41,163 nucleotides of DNA, from contig NZ_LWBU01000366.1 of assembly GCF_001646665.1 (NCBI RefSeq), positions 1 through 41,163 on the forward strand. The letters run 5' to 3'. Numbering within the stretch: the first letter of the stretch is position 1; each line of letters begins with the position of its first letter. Under the pieces are notes generated by a model. The model was not told the DNA's origin. It worked only from the letters and a program-made list of their open reading frames with translations, and did not search any database. Origin of the DNA: Streptomyces noursei. GTDB lineage: Bacteria; Actinomycetota; Actinomycetes; Streptomycetales; Streptomycetaceae. Shown piece by piece: positions 7,790-16,001 of this stretch. The translations under genes and the position numbers were made by a program.

Positions 7790-8137
7790 CTACAGCAGGG
7801 AGCGCAGGCGCAGCAGGTCGCGGAAGCCGGCCTCCAGCCGGATCCGGCCCGACGCCCAGGCCCGGGCGAAGTTCAGCTCCCCGCCCACCACCGCCACCAG
7901 GTCGTCCCCCGCCATCGCGAGCCGTACGTCGGCCCGTTCCGGCGGAGGGCCGTCCACCCGGTCCAGCACCTCGAGCCGGCCCCCGGCCAGACGGCCGGTG
8001 AAGGTGACGTCGAGGTCGGTGACGTGGCAGCTCAGCGTCCGGTCGAGCGCGGCGGCCCCGCGCACCGCGCCGTCCGCGTGCGTGAGGTCCTGCGCGAGTC
8101 TGTCGAGTGCGGTGCGGCACTCATCGATCGTGGCCAT
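7790..8137 (-). CDS. SCP2 sterol-binding-fold protein
   Basis: 115 aa. It looks like a small stand-alone SCP2-type domain: a helical start (TIDECRTALDRLAQDL), alternating strands with an acidic middle (DVTFTGRL, RADVRLAMAGDDLVAVVGG) and the closing segment FARAWASGRIRLEAGFRDLLRLRSLL, close to the SCP2 C-terminal pattern in which a helix follows a G-x-hydrophobic strand. This fold binds lipids or other hydrophobic molecules; no substrate can be inferred. The ATG at 8137 starts 43 bases from the divergent small gene, so the two share a short promoter region. Confidence 0.75.
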   Translation of the reverse strand: MATIDECRTALDRLAQDLTHADGAVRGAAALDRTLSCHVTDLDVTFTGRLAGGRLEVLDRVDGPPPERADVRLAMAGDDLVAVVGGELNFARAWASGRIRLEAGFRDLLRLRSLL

Positions 8138-8167
8138 CGCGACCGACCGTACCCCAGCCCTTCGCGG

Positions 8168-8173
8168 TAGCGT
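8168..8173 (+). promoter_or_regulatory. -10 box of the tlyA-nadK operon (leaderless)
   Basis: TAGCGT exactly six bases before the ATG at 8180, so transcription should start at or next to the start codon. It would drive the small gene, tlyA and nadK. Confidence 0.5.
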
Positions 8174-8179
8174 CTGGGC

Positions 8180-8464
8180 ATGACCGACGCGATGCCCGAG
8201 GTCCCGGAGGACGCCGGGGCCCACCCCGTGGAGCCGTACGACCCGGCCGCGCCCGCGCCACTCGGCGTCGACCGCGTCCCGACCGGGCACCCGGCGGTCG
8301 ACGCCGGCCTGGAGCGGCTGGCCGACGCCGACCACCTCCCGGCCGACGGGCACCTGGAGGTGTACGAGGATGTACACCGGGGACTGCGGGAGGCGCTGGC
8401 CGCGCTCGACGCGCGCCCGCCGGCGGCCCCGCCGATGTCCTCGTCGTACGAACACAGGAGCTGA
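8180..8464 (+). CDS. Small acidic conserved protein upstream of tlyA
   Basis: 94 aa, acidic and Pro/Ala-rich at both ends, with a helical middle of the form VPTGHPAVDAGLERLADAD, then HLEVYEDVHRGLREALAALDA. I do not recognise a named domain. From memory, M. tuberculosis has a small conserved protein (Rv1693) between the HAD phosphatase and tlyA; the similar place and size suggest the same family. The predicted leaderless promoter and the seven-base gap to the tlyA start codon suggest it is the first gene of the tlyA-nadK operon. A helper role in rRNA methylation is only a guess from position. Confidence 0.72.
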   Translation: MTDAMPEVPEDAGAHPVEPYDPAAPAPLGVDRVPTGHPAVDAGLERLADADHLPADGHLEVYEDVHRGLREALAALDARPPAAPPMSSSYEHRS

Positions 8465-8471
8465 ACCGAAC

Positions 8472-9283
<812 letters not shown>

Positions 9284-9287
<4 letters not shown>

Positions 9288-10210
9288 GTTCGACGACAGC
9301 GTTTTCGACGACTGCTGCACCTCGCACCGTGTTCCTGCTCGCGCACACCGGCCGCCCGGCCGCGGTCCGCAGCGCCGAACTCGTGGTGCTCGGCCTGCTG
9401 CGCAACGGCATCGGCGTGCGCGTCCTGGCCGCGGAGGCGGTCGACCTGCCGCTGCCGCCGACGGTGGAGACGGTGCCCGAGGCGTCGCCCGACGTGCTCG
9501 ACGGGTGCGAACTGCTGATCGTGCTCGGCGGCGACGGGACGCTGCTGCGCGGCGCCGAGTTCGCGCGGGCCTCCGGTGTCCCGATGCTCGGGGTGAACCT
9601 CGGGCGGGTCGGCTTCCTCGCCGAGGCCGAACGGGACGACCTCGACAAGGTCGTGGACCGGGTGGTGACCCGGGCCTACGAGGTCGAGGAGCGCATGACC
9701 CTGGACGTCACCGTGCACAACAACGGGGACGTGCTGCACAGCGACTGGGCGCTCAACGAGGCCGCCGTGCAGAAGGTCTCGCCGGAACGCATGCTGGAGG
9801 TCGTCCTGGCGATCGACGGCCGGCCCGTGACCGGCTTCGGCTGCGACGGCGTGATCTGCGCGACACCCACCGGGTCCACCGCGTACGCCTTCTCCGCGGG
9901 CGGGCCGGTGGTCTGGCCCGAGGTGGAGGCGCTGCTGATGGTGCCGATCGGGGCGCACGCCCTGTTCGCCAAGCCGCTGGTGACCACCCCGGACTCGGTG
10001 CTCGCCGTGGAGGTCGAACCGCACACCCCGGACGGGGTGCTGTGGTGCGACGGGCGGCGCACCATCGAGCTGCCCGCCGGTGCGCGGGTGGAGGTCCGCC
10101 GCGGGGCGGTGCCGGTACGCCTGGCACGGCTCCACCACGCCTCGTTCACCGACCGGCTGGTGGCGAAGTTCGCGCTGCCGGTGTCCGGCTGGCGGGGCGC
10201 GCCGCACTGA
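9284..10210 (+). CDS. nadK: NAD kinase
   Basis: 308 aa; phosphorylates NAD to NADP in the cytosol. The diagnostic GGDGT motif is at residues 82-86, followed by FARASGVPMLGVNLGRVGFL, the NE motif in DWALNEAAVQK, and the glycine-rich nucleotide site ATPTGSTAYAFSAGGP. The start is a TTG at 9284 that overlaps the tlyA stop (TTGA), with GGAGGG six bases upstream; a GTG near 9329 would remove a short non-conserved N-terminus and is possible. Its place between tlyA and recN is the standard actinobacterial arrangement. The last codons are partly duplicated in the following intergenic strip. Confidence 0.94.
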
Positions 10211-10275
10211 CGCCGGCGGTACGGGCCGGGGCACCGACCCCGGCGGTACGGGGCGGGGCGCGCCGCACCGACGGG
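10191..10275 (+). repeat. Short direct repeats at the end of nadK
   Basis: GGCGGGGCGCGCCGCAC occurs at 10191 (inside the nadK 3' end) and again at 10252; between them CCGGCGGTACGGG occurs at 10213 and 10240, with matching flanks apart from one base. This looks like a local duplication of the gene end into the spacer, probably slippage. Confidence 0.6.
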
Positions 10276-10446
10276 CCGGGGGCGCCGTACGTGACCGGGC
10301 GCGGCGGTCGTGCCGTTCGAGCCGGGCGTCGTCCGCGGCCCCGGGGCCCACTCCGGCGGGTGACGCGGGGACGCGGTGACCGGGCCGCGACCTGCGGGTT
10401 CCGCCACACCGGGCGGGGGCCGTCGCACAGCGGGCCCCGGACCTCG

Positions 10447-10452
10447 TAAGGT
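10447..10452 (+). promoter_or_regulatory. -10 box of recN (leaderless)
   Basis: TAAGGT seven bases before the GTG at 10460, with no ribosome site in between. recN is therefore probably transcribed from its own promoter as a leaderless mRNA. I saw no obvious LexA-type box over it. Confidence 0.5.
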
Positions 10453-10459
10453 CTTCTCC

Positions 10460-12190
10460 GTGCTGGAGGAGATGCGGATACGGTCGCTCGGGGTAATCGA
10501 CGACGCGGTGGTCGAGCTGTCACCCGGTTTCACCGCGGTGACCGGTGAGACCGGCGCGGGCAAGACCATGGTCGTGACCAGCCTCGGACTGTTGCTCGGC
10601 GGGCGCGCCGACCCCGCCCTGGTGCGGATCGGTTCGCCGTCCGCCGTCGTCGAGGGCCGCGTCAGCGTGCCGCCCGGCGCCGCCGTCGCGGTCCGGGCCG
10701 AGGAGGCGGGCGCCGAACTCGACGACGGCGCGCTGCTCATCAGCCGCACCATCTCGGCGGAGGGCCGCTCGCGGGCGCACCTGGGCGGCCGTTCCGTGCC
10801 GGTCGGCGTGCTCGCCGAGCTGGCCGACGAGCTGGTCGCCGTCCACGGCCAGACCGACCAGCAGGGCCTGCTCAAGCCCGCCCGGCAGCGCGGCGCGCTG
10901 GACCGGTACGCGGGCGACGCCGTCGCCGTGCCCCTGGCCCGGTACGGCGACGCCTACCGGCGGCTGAGGGCGGTCAGCGCACAGCTGGAGGAGCTGACCA
11001 CCCGCGCCCGGGAGCGGGCGCAGGAGGCGGACCTGCTGCGCTTCGGGCTCACCGAGATCGAGGCGGTCGAGCCGCGTCCCGGCGAGGACGCCGAACTGGC
11101 CGCGGAGGCGGAGCGGCTCGGCCACGCCGAGGCCCTCGCGTCCGCCGCCGCGCTCGCCCACGGGGCTCTGGCGGGCAACCCGGAGGACCCGGAGGTCCTG
11201 GACGCCACGACCCTCGTGGCGGGCGCGCAGCGGGCGCTGGACGCCGTCCGGGCGCACGACCCGGCGCTGGCCGCGCTCGCCGACCGCATGGGGGAGATCT
11301 CGATCCTCCTCGCGGACGTGGCGACGGAACTCGCCGGGTACGCCGACAACCTGGACGCCGACCCCCGGCGGCTCGCCGCCGTCGAGGAGCGCCGCGCGGC
11401 GCTGACCGCGCTCACCCGCAAGTACGGCACCGATGTCGCGGCCGTCCTCGCGTGGGCCGAGGAGGGTGCCGCCAGGCTCACCGAGCTGGACGGCGACGAC
11501 GACCGGATCGGCGAGCTGACGGCCGAGCGGGACACCCTGCGCGCCGAGCTGTCCGGGCTGGCGCAGGCGCTGACCGACGCGCGGACGGAGGCGGCGGCGC
11601 GGTTCGCGGACGCCGTCACCGCGGAGCTGGCCTCCCTGGCCATGCCGCACGCGCGCGTGTCGTTCGCGATCCGGCAGACCGAGGACCCGGAGGGCGTGGA
11701 GGTCGGCGGGCGGACCGTGGCGTACGGGCCGGCCGGCGCCGACGAGGTCGAGCTGCTGCTCGCCCCGCACCCCGGTGCGCCGCCCCGGCCGATCGCCAAG
11801 GGCGCGTCGGGCGGTGAGCTGTCGCGCGTGATGCTCGCCGTCGAGGTCGTCTTCGCCGGTACGGACCCGGTGCCGACGTACCTCTTCGACGAGGTCGACG
11901 CCGGTGTCGGCGGCAAGGCGGCGGTGGAGATCGGGCGCCGGCTGGCCAAACTCGCCAGGACGGCCCAGGTCGTGGTCGTCACGCACCTCCCGCAGGTCGC
12001 GGCCTTCGCCGACCGGCAGTTGCTGGTCGAGAAGACCAGCGACGGGTCGGTGACCCGCTCGGGCGTCACGGTGCTGGAGGGCGAGGACCGGGTGAGGGAG
12101 CTGTCACGGATGCTGGCCGGCCAGGAGGACTCCGAGACGGCCCGGGCGCACGCGGAGGAGCTGCTGGCGACGGCCCGGGCGGACGCCTGA
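10460..12190 (+). CDS. recN: DNA repair protein RecN
   Basis: 576 aa, close to the usual 550-590. An SMC-like ATPase for double-strand break repair. Walker A is GETGAGKT at residues 29-36; the centre (about 155-370) is an Ala/Glu/Arg-rich coiled coil; the ABC signature GASGGELSRVMLAVEVV and Walker B TYLFDEVDAGVGG follow near 450-485. The GTG at 10460 gives the conserved start LEEMRIRSLGVIDDAVVELS; the open frame upstream to 10376 has no such similarity. It sits between nadK and a WecA-like membrane gene. Confidence 0.95.
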   Translation: MLEEMRIRSLGVIDDAVVELSPGFTAVTGETGAGKTMVVTSLGLLLGGRADPALVRIGSPSAVVEGRVSVPPGAAVAVRAEEAGAELDDGALLISRTISAEGRSRAHLGGRSVPVGVLAELADELVAVHGQTDQQGLLKPARQRGALDRYAGDAVAVPLARYGDAYRRLRAVSAQLEELTTRARERAQEADLLRFGLTEIEAVEPRPGEDAELAAEAERLGHAEALASAAALAHGALAGNPEDPEVLDATTLVAGAQRALDAVRAHDPALAALADRMGEISILLADVATELAGYADNLDADPRRLAAVEERRAALTALTRKYGTDVAAVLAWAEEGAARLTELDGDDDRIGELTAERDTLRAELSGLAQALTDARTEAAARFADAVTAELASLAMPHARVSFAIRQTEDPEGVEVGGRTVAYGPAGADEVELLLAPHPGAPPRPIAKGASGGELSRVMLAVEVVFAGTDPVPTYLFDEVDAGVGGKAAVEIGRRLAKLARTAQVVVVTHLPQVAAFADRQLLVEKTSDGSVTRSGVTVLEGEDRVRELSRMLAGQEDSETARAHAEELLATARADA

Positions 12191-12243
12191 CGCCCCCGGC
12201 CGTGCGGGTGGCACCGGGGCGGCGGCGCGAGCGGCCCGGCGCG

Positions 12244-12249
12244 TAGGGT
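12244..12249 (+). promoter_or_regulatory. -10 box of the WecA-like gene (leaderless)
   Basis: TAGGGT seven bases before the ATG at 12257, the same arrangement as recN upstream. Confidence 0.45.
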
Positions 12250-12256
12250 GCCCGGC

Positions 12257-12997
12257 ATGATCAGGAGTGTCGGGGCCCTCGGGCTCGCCGCCGGCGTCAC
12301 GCGCGCGGTGTACACCGGCCTGCGGCGCCGCGGTGACGAGCGGTGGCGCCGGACCAACCACGCCGGGCGGACCGTCGACCTGTGCGCGGGCCCCGCCACC
12401 GCCGCGGGCGCCGTGATCGGCGCGCTGGCGGCTCCCGTCGGCCGGCGGGAGCGGGGCGCCGCCGTGGTGGCCGGTCTGGCGGCGGCGGCCTGCGGGGCGT
12501 ACGACGACGTCCACGGCGACCACCGGCGGGGTTTCCGGGCGCACCTGGGCGCCCTGCGGGACGGTGAGGTCACCAGCGGGGCCGTCAAGCTGTTCGGGAT
12601 CGGTGCCGCCGGGCTCGTCGCGGGCGCGCTGCTCAAGGAGCGGCCCGTCGACAGGGTCCTCGCCGGCGTGGTGGTCGCCGGGACCGCCCACTTCGCCAAC
12701 CTCGTGGACGTACGCCCCGGCAGGGCGGTCCTCACGGTGCTCGCGGTCGGGGCGGCAGGCCTGCCGCGGGGCCGGCTCGCCGCCGCGCCGATGGGCGCCG
12801 CGGCCGCCGTCGCCGCCGACGACCTCGGCGAGCGCACCATGCTCGGCGACGCGGGCGCCCACGCGCTGGGCGCGGTGCTCGGTACGGCGATCGCCGCCTC
12901 CGCAGGGCGGACGGGGCTCGCGGTCCACTCCGCCGGACTCGTCGCCGCGGCGGCGTGCGGAGGCACCGTCAGCCGCCTCGCCGGTTCACCCGGATGA
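12257..12997 (+). CDS. MraY/WecA-like (glycosyltransferase family 4, membrane) protein
   Basis: 246 aa, with about six to eight weak Ala/Gly/Val-rich membrane helices. It has degenerate signs of the polyprenyl-phosphate sugar-1-phosphate transferase family: RRTNHAGRTV near residue 31 (like the RTN.RGR stretch of WecA), the paired Asp in AYDDVHGD (83-84), and LGDAGAHALGAVLGT near 196 (like MGD.GS.ALG in MraY). True family members are 320-370 aa, so this is a short, divergent form, and several cytoplasmic loops are missing. It may hand a sugar phosphate to a lipid carrier for cell-wall or glycolipid work with the glycosyltransferase next door, or have lost activity. Confidence 0.7.
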   Translation: MIRSVGALGLAAGVTRAVYTGLRRRGDERWRRTNHAGRTVDLCAGPATAAGAVIGALAAPVGRRERGAAVVAGLAAAACGAYDDVHGDHRRGFRAHLGALRDGEVTSGAVKLFGIGAAGLVAGALLKERPVDRVLAGVVVAGTAHFANLVDVRPGRAVLTVLAVGAAGLPRGRLAAAPMGAAAAVAADDLGERTMLGDAGAHALGAVLGTAIAASAGRTGLAVHSAGLVAAAACGGTVSRLAGSPG

Positions 12998-13074
12998 GTG
13001 ATCGCTGACCACGGTTCACGCCCCGCGACACGGCCGGTTCCTCCGGACGGTGCCGGAACTGGCGTACGGACTGG

Positions 13075-13080
13075 CATCCT
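13075..13080 (+). promoter_or_regulatory. Possible -10 box of the glycosyltransferase (leaderless)
   Basis: CATCCT seven bases before the GTG at 13088. It matches the spacing of the neighbours but is a weak -10 sequence. Confidence 0.35.
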
Positions 13081-13087
13081 TGGGCGC

Positions 13088-14185
13088 GTGACACAGCTGC
13101 ATACGGTCCAAGTGCTGGGCGGCGGCAGCGCGGGCAGCAGCGCTCACGTCAGATCATTGGCCGCCGGGCTCGTGGCGAGGGGCGTACGGGTGACCGTGTG
13201 CGCACCCGTCGAACTGGACCAGGCATACGACTTCCTGGGCGCGGGGGCGCACTTCGTGCCCGTACCGCGCCGCGGCGACCCGGTGGCCATCGGAACGCTG
13301 CGCGGGGCGTGCGCGGGCGCGGACGTGGTGCACGCGCACGGTCTGCACGCCTCGGTGCGCGCCGGGCTGGCCCTCGGACCGCAGCGCGTACCGCTCGTGG
13401 TCACCTGGCACACGCGCACGCACGCCGAGGGCGCCCGGGGCAGGCTGCTCCGGCTCATGGAGCGCAGAACCGTACGGGCGGCGGCCGTCGTGCTCGGCAC
13501 GTCCTCCGAACTGGTCGACCGCGCACGGCGGCGGGGTGCCCGCGACGCCCGCCTCGGCCCCGTCTCGGTCCCCGCCCCGCACGCCGGGACCACCGAGTCC
13601 GAGGCCGGCAAGGCGCGGGCCGAACTGGGCGCCATGGACCGGCCGTTGCTCGTCGCGGTCGGCGCGCTGGAGCCGCACCGCGGATACGGCACGCTGCTCG
13701 ACGCCTCCCGGCTGTGGCTCCGCCACGACCCGGTGCCCCTGGTGGCCGTCGCGGGGGAGGGGCGCCAGCGGTCCGCGCTCCAGCGGCGGATCGACGCCGA
13801 GGGGCTGCCGGTGCGGCTGCTCGGGCGGCGCCACGACGTCACCGCGCTGCTCGCGGCGGCGGACGTGGCGCTGCTGCCGAGCCGCTGGGAGGCCCGGGCC
13901 CCGCTCGCCCAGGAAGCCCTGCGGCTCGGCGTGCCGCTGGTCGCCACCGCGGTGGGCGGCGTGCCGGAACTCGTCGGCGACGCGGCGGAACTGGTGCCGT
14001 ACGGGGACGCGGGCGCGCTCGCCGGCGCGGTGACCGCGCTGCTCACCGACCCGGGGCGGCGCGCCGCGCTGGCGGTGGCGGGGCGCAGGCAGGCGGCCAC
14101 CTGGCCGACGGAGGACGAGACCATCGCCCAGGTGCTGAGCGTCTACGACGAGCTGTGCGCCGGGCCGCGCGCCCGCACCCCCTGA
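13088..14185 (+). CDS. GT4-type glycosyltransferase
   Basis: 365 aa with two Rossmann-like halves (GT-B fold). The N-terminal half has the glycine-rich VLGGGSAGSSAHVRSLA loop and DVVHAHGLHASV; the C-terminal half has VAVGALEPHRGYGTLLDA and the donor-site EX7E-like segment LLPSRWEARAPLAQEALRLG, followed by VGGVPELVGD. This pattern fits cytosolic GT4 enzymes that use nucleotide-sugars. The acceptor is unknown; the WecA-like protein just upstream suggests a lipid-linked sugar. The GTG at 13088 is chosen because family similarity begins there; the frame is open to 12998 without similarity. Its stop lies in a palindrome shared with the convergent pucR-type gene. Confidence 0.87.
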   Translation: MTQLHTVQVLGGGSAGSSAHVRSLAAGLVARGVRVTVCAPVELDQAYDFLGAGAHFVPVPRRGDPVAIGTLRGACAGADVVHAHGLHASVRAGLALGPQRVPLVVTWHTRTHAEGARGRLLRLMERRTVRAAAVVLGTSSELVDRARRRGARDARLGPVSVPAPHAGTTESEAGKARAELGAMDRPLLVAVGALEPHRGYGTLLDASRLWLRHDPVPLVAVAGEGRQRSALQRRIDAEGLPVRLLGRRHDVTALLAAADVALLPSRWEARAPLAQEALRLGVPLVATAVGGVPELVGDAAELVPYGDAGALAGAVTALLTDPGRRAALAVAGRRQAATWPTEDETIAQVLSVYDELCAGPRARTP

Positions 14186-14197
14186 CCGGTCAGGGGG
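14178..14197. terminator. 20-bp perfect palindrome holding both stop codons
   Basis: CCCCCTGACCGGTCAGGGGG is its own reverse complement. The TGA of the glycosyltransferase (14183-14185) and that of the convergent PucR-family gene (14190-14192) both lie inside it. It can act as a hairpin in either transcript, with a tight GACC/GGTC centre, and so as a two-way terminator. Confidence 0.65.
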
Positions 14198-15851
14198 CGT
14201 GGCGGCGGGCCCGCAGGGCCAGGGACAGCGCGAGGACGGTCTGCGGGTCGTCGAGGTCCGTGCCCAGCAGCTCCCCTATGCGGGCCAGGCGGTTGTAGAG
14301 GGTCTGGCGGTTGAGGTGCATCTCGCGTGCCGTCTCCGCCTTGCGGCCCGCGTGCGCCAGATACGTCTCCAGCGTCGGCAGCAGCGCGGGGCGCGACGTC
14401 CGGTCGTGCTCCTGCAGCGGACCGATCGCCCGGTCCACGAACGCGGTCAGGGCCGCGCCCTCGCCATGGTGGCGCAGCCGCCACAGCAGCAGGTCGATGT
14501 CCAGCCGCCGCGCGTCGTACCACGGCCGGTCCGGCAGCCCCCGCGCCGCGGCCGCCGCCTCCGCCGCGTGCCGCAGCCCCGCGGACGCCGCCGCCCAGTT
14601 GCCCGCGACACCCACGACGACGACCGGCGGGTGCCCGCCCGATGGGCTCCAGCCGCCGGCCGGGGCGCCCACCAGGCCCGCCCGCGCCACACCCGCCCGG
14701 AGCGCCGCCGCCACCCGGTCGGCCACCGCCGTCCGCTCCGACTCGGTACGCAGGCCCAGCAGCAGCGGCACCCGGCCCTCGACGGGGCGCACGCCCAGCA
14801 GGACCGGCACGCCCACCGCCGACAGCTCCTCCAGCACGGCCCGGGCCAGCAGCGACCAGTTCCCCGACGGCAGCACGTCCGAGCCGAGCCGCATCACCAC
14901 CGGCAGCAGCGGGCCGTCGCCCGGCCTGAAGCCCAGCACCCGGGCCTGCGCGGGCGCGTCGTCCGGCGGTACGCGGCCCTCCGCGAGGTCGGTGAGGAAG
15001 TCGCCCCGGCCGCGCGCCGCCAGCTCCTCCTCCTGGCGCGCCTGCATCAGCACCACCGCGAGGATGCCCGCCGCCCGCTCCGCAGCCATCCGGTGCACCG
15101 GCAGCAGCCCCCCGGACACCGCCAGCAGGACGAGCCGGGCGCGCACCGCGTCCGCGCCCGGTCCGCCGCCCGGCACGTCCACCAGCACCGCGCCCGCCGG
15201 AGGCCCCGCCTCCCGCGACTCCCGCTGGCCGCGCAGCCCCTCCCACACCTGGAGCGGGTCGGGTCCGTCGCCGCCGCCCGCGGCGTACAGCAGCCGGCCG
15301 TCCGCGGTCTCCAGGAACACCGGGTTGGCGGCGAAACCGGCGAGGATGCCCAGCACCTGCGGCACCCCGCCGCCCCCCAGGACCGCCTCCGTGCACCGGC
15401 GGTGCACGTCCTCGGCCTGCCGCAGCAGCGCGTAGTGCCCGTTGACGATCTCGGTGTGGACCTCCTCGGTCACCGACACGAACGGCACCTCGCGGTGCAG
15501 CTGGACCAGCGGCAGGCCGGCCGCCCGCGCCGTCTCCACGATCGTCGCGGGCAGCCGGGAGAACCTCGGTCCCAGCTCCACGACGAGCGCCGCGATCCCG
15601 CGCTCCGCGAGCCGCCGCACGAACGCCCGCTGCTCGGCCGGGCGCGTACCGAGCCCCAGTCCGGTCGTGAGCAGCAGCTCGCCGCCCTTCAGCAGCGAGG
15701 CGATGTTCGGCACCTCACCGGCGTGCACCCAGCGCACCGTCCGGTGCAGCCGGTCCGCCCCGGCGACCACTTCCGGGAGACCCCCGCGCAGACCGGGCAG
15801 CTCCAGCGCCCGCTGCACGGTGATACCGCCCTGCTCGTTCATGGAGGTCAT
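14190..15851 (-). CDS. PucR-family transcriptional regulator
   Basis: 553 aa. The N-terminal PucR domain (about residues 8-130) begins ITVQRALELPGLRGG and includes VPNIASLLKGGELLLTTG; a CdaR/GGDEF-like central part follows (about 290-410); the C-terminal helix-turn-helix (about 485-545) is LETYLAHAGRKAETA then MHLNRQTLYNRLARI. Relatives control purine, amino-acid or polyamine breakdown. It is divergent from an amino-acid/polyamine permease and an amine oxidase, which are its likely targets. The ATG at 15851 has TACCGT eight bases upstream on the minus strand, suggesting a leaderless mRNA; an ATG at 15842 is the alternative. Confidence 0.9.
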   Translation of the reverse strand: MTSMNEQGGITVQRALELPGLRGGLPEVVAGADRLHRTVRWVHAGEVPNIASLLKGGELLLTTGLGLGTRPAEQRAFVRRLAERGIAALVVELGPRFSRLPATIVETARAAGLPLVQLHREVPFVSVTEEVHTEIVNGHYALLRQAEDVHRRCTEAVLGGGGVPQVLGILAGFAANPVFLETADGRLLYAAGGGDGPDPLQVWEGLRGQRESREAGPPAGAVLVDVPGGGPGADAVRARLVLLAVSGGLLPVHRMAAERAAGILAVVLMQARQEEELAARGRGDFLTDLAEGRVPPDDAPAQARVLGFRPGDGPLLPVVMRLGSDVLPSGNWSLLARAVLEELSAVGVPVLLGVRPVEGRVPLLLGLRTESERTAVADRVAAALRAGVARAGLVGAPAGGWSPSGGHPPVVVVGVAGNWAAASAGLRHAAEAAAAARGLPDRPWYDARRLDIDLLLWRLRHHGEGAALTAFVDRAIGPLQEHDRTSRPALLPTLETYLAHAGRKAETAREMHLNRQTLYNRLARIGELLGTDLDDPQTVLALSLALRARRHAP

Positions 15852-16001
15852 ACGGCCGGACGGTACCCGCGTCCGTGTTCCCGGGACATCACCGGACGAT
15901 GACGACACCGGCACCGGGCGACAACTCGTCGCGCGCACGGGCCATTTGTGCGACCGCCTGTCGATTGTGGCGTACGTCACACCGGAGGATGGTGTCCCGC
16001 C
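15852..16001. promoter_or_regulatory. Divergent promoter region, PucR-type regulator and permease
   Basis: 150 bp between the regulator start and the permease start. TACCGT (minus strand, 15860-15865) is a -10 candidate for the regulator. TTGTGCG..TGTGGCG-type sequence around 15947-15972 may belong to the permease promoter, but no convincing -35/-10 pair was found. The regulator probably binds here; no operator is evident by eye. Confidence 0.4.

Noticed and set aside
7023..8183. Second frame within the iron-transport ATPase gene running through the terminator
   Set aside because: Arg/Pro/Ala-only shadow product; it crosses a strong hairpin and the convergent SCP2-like gene.
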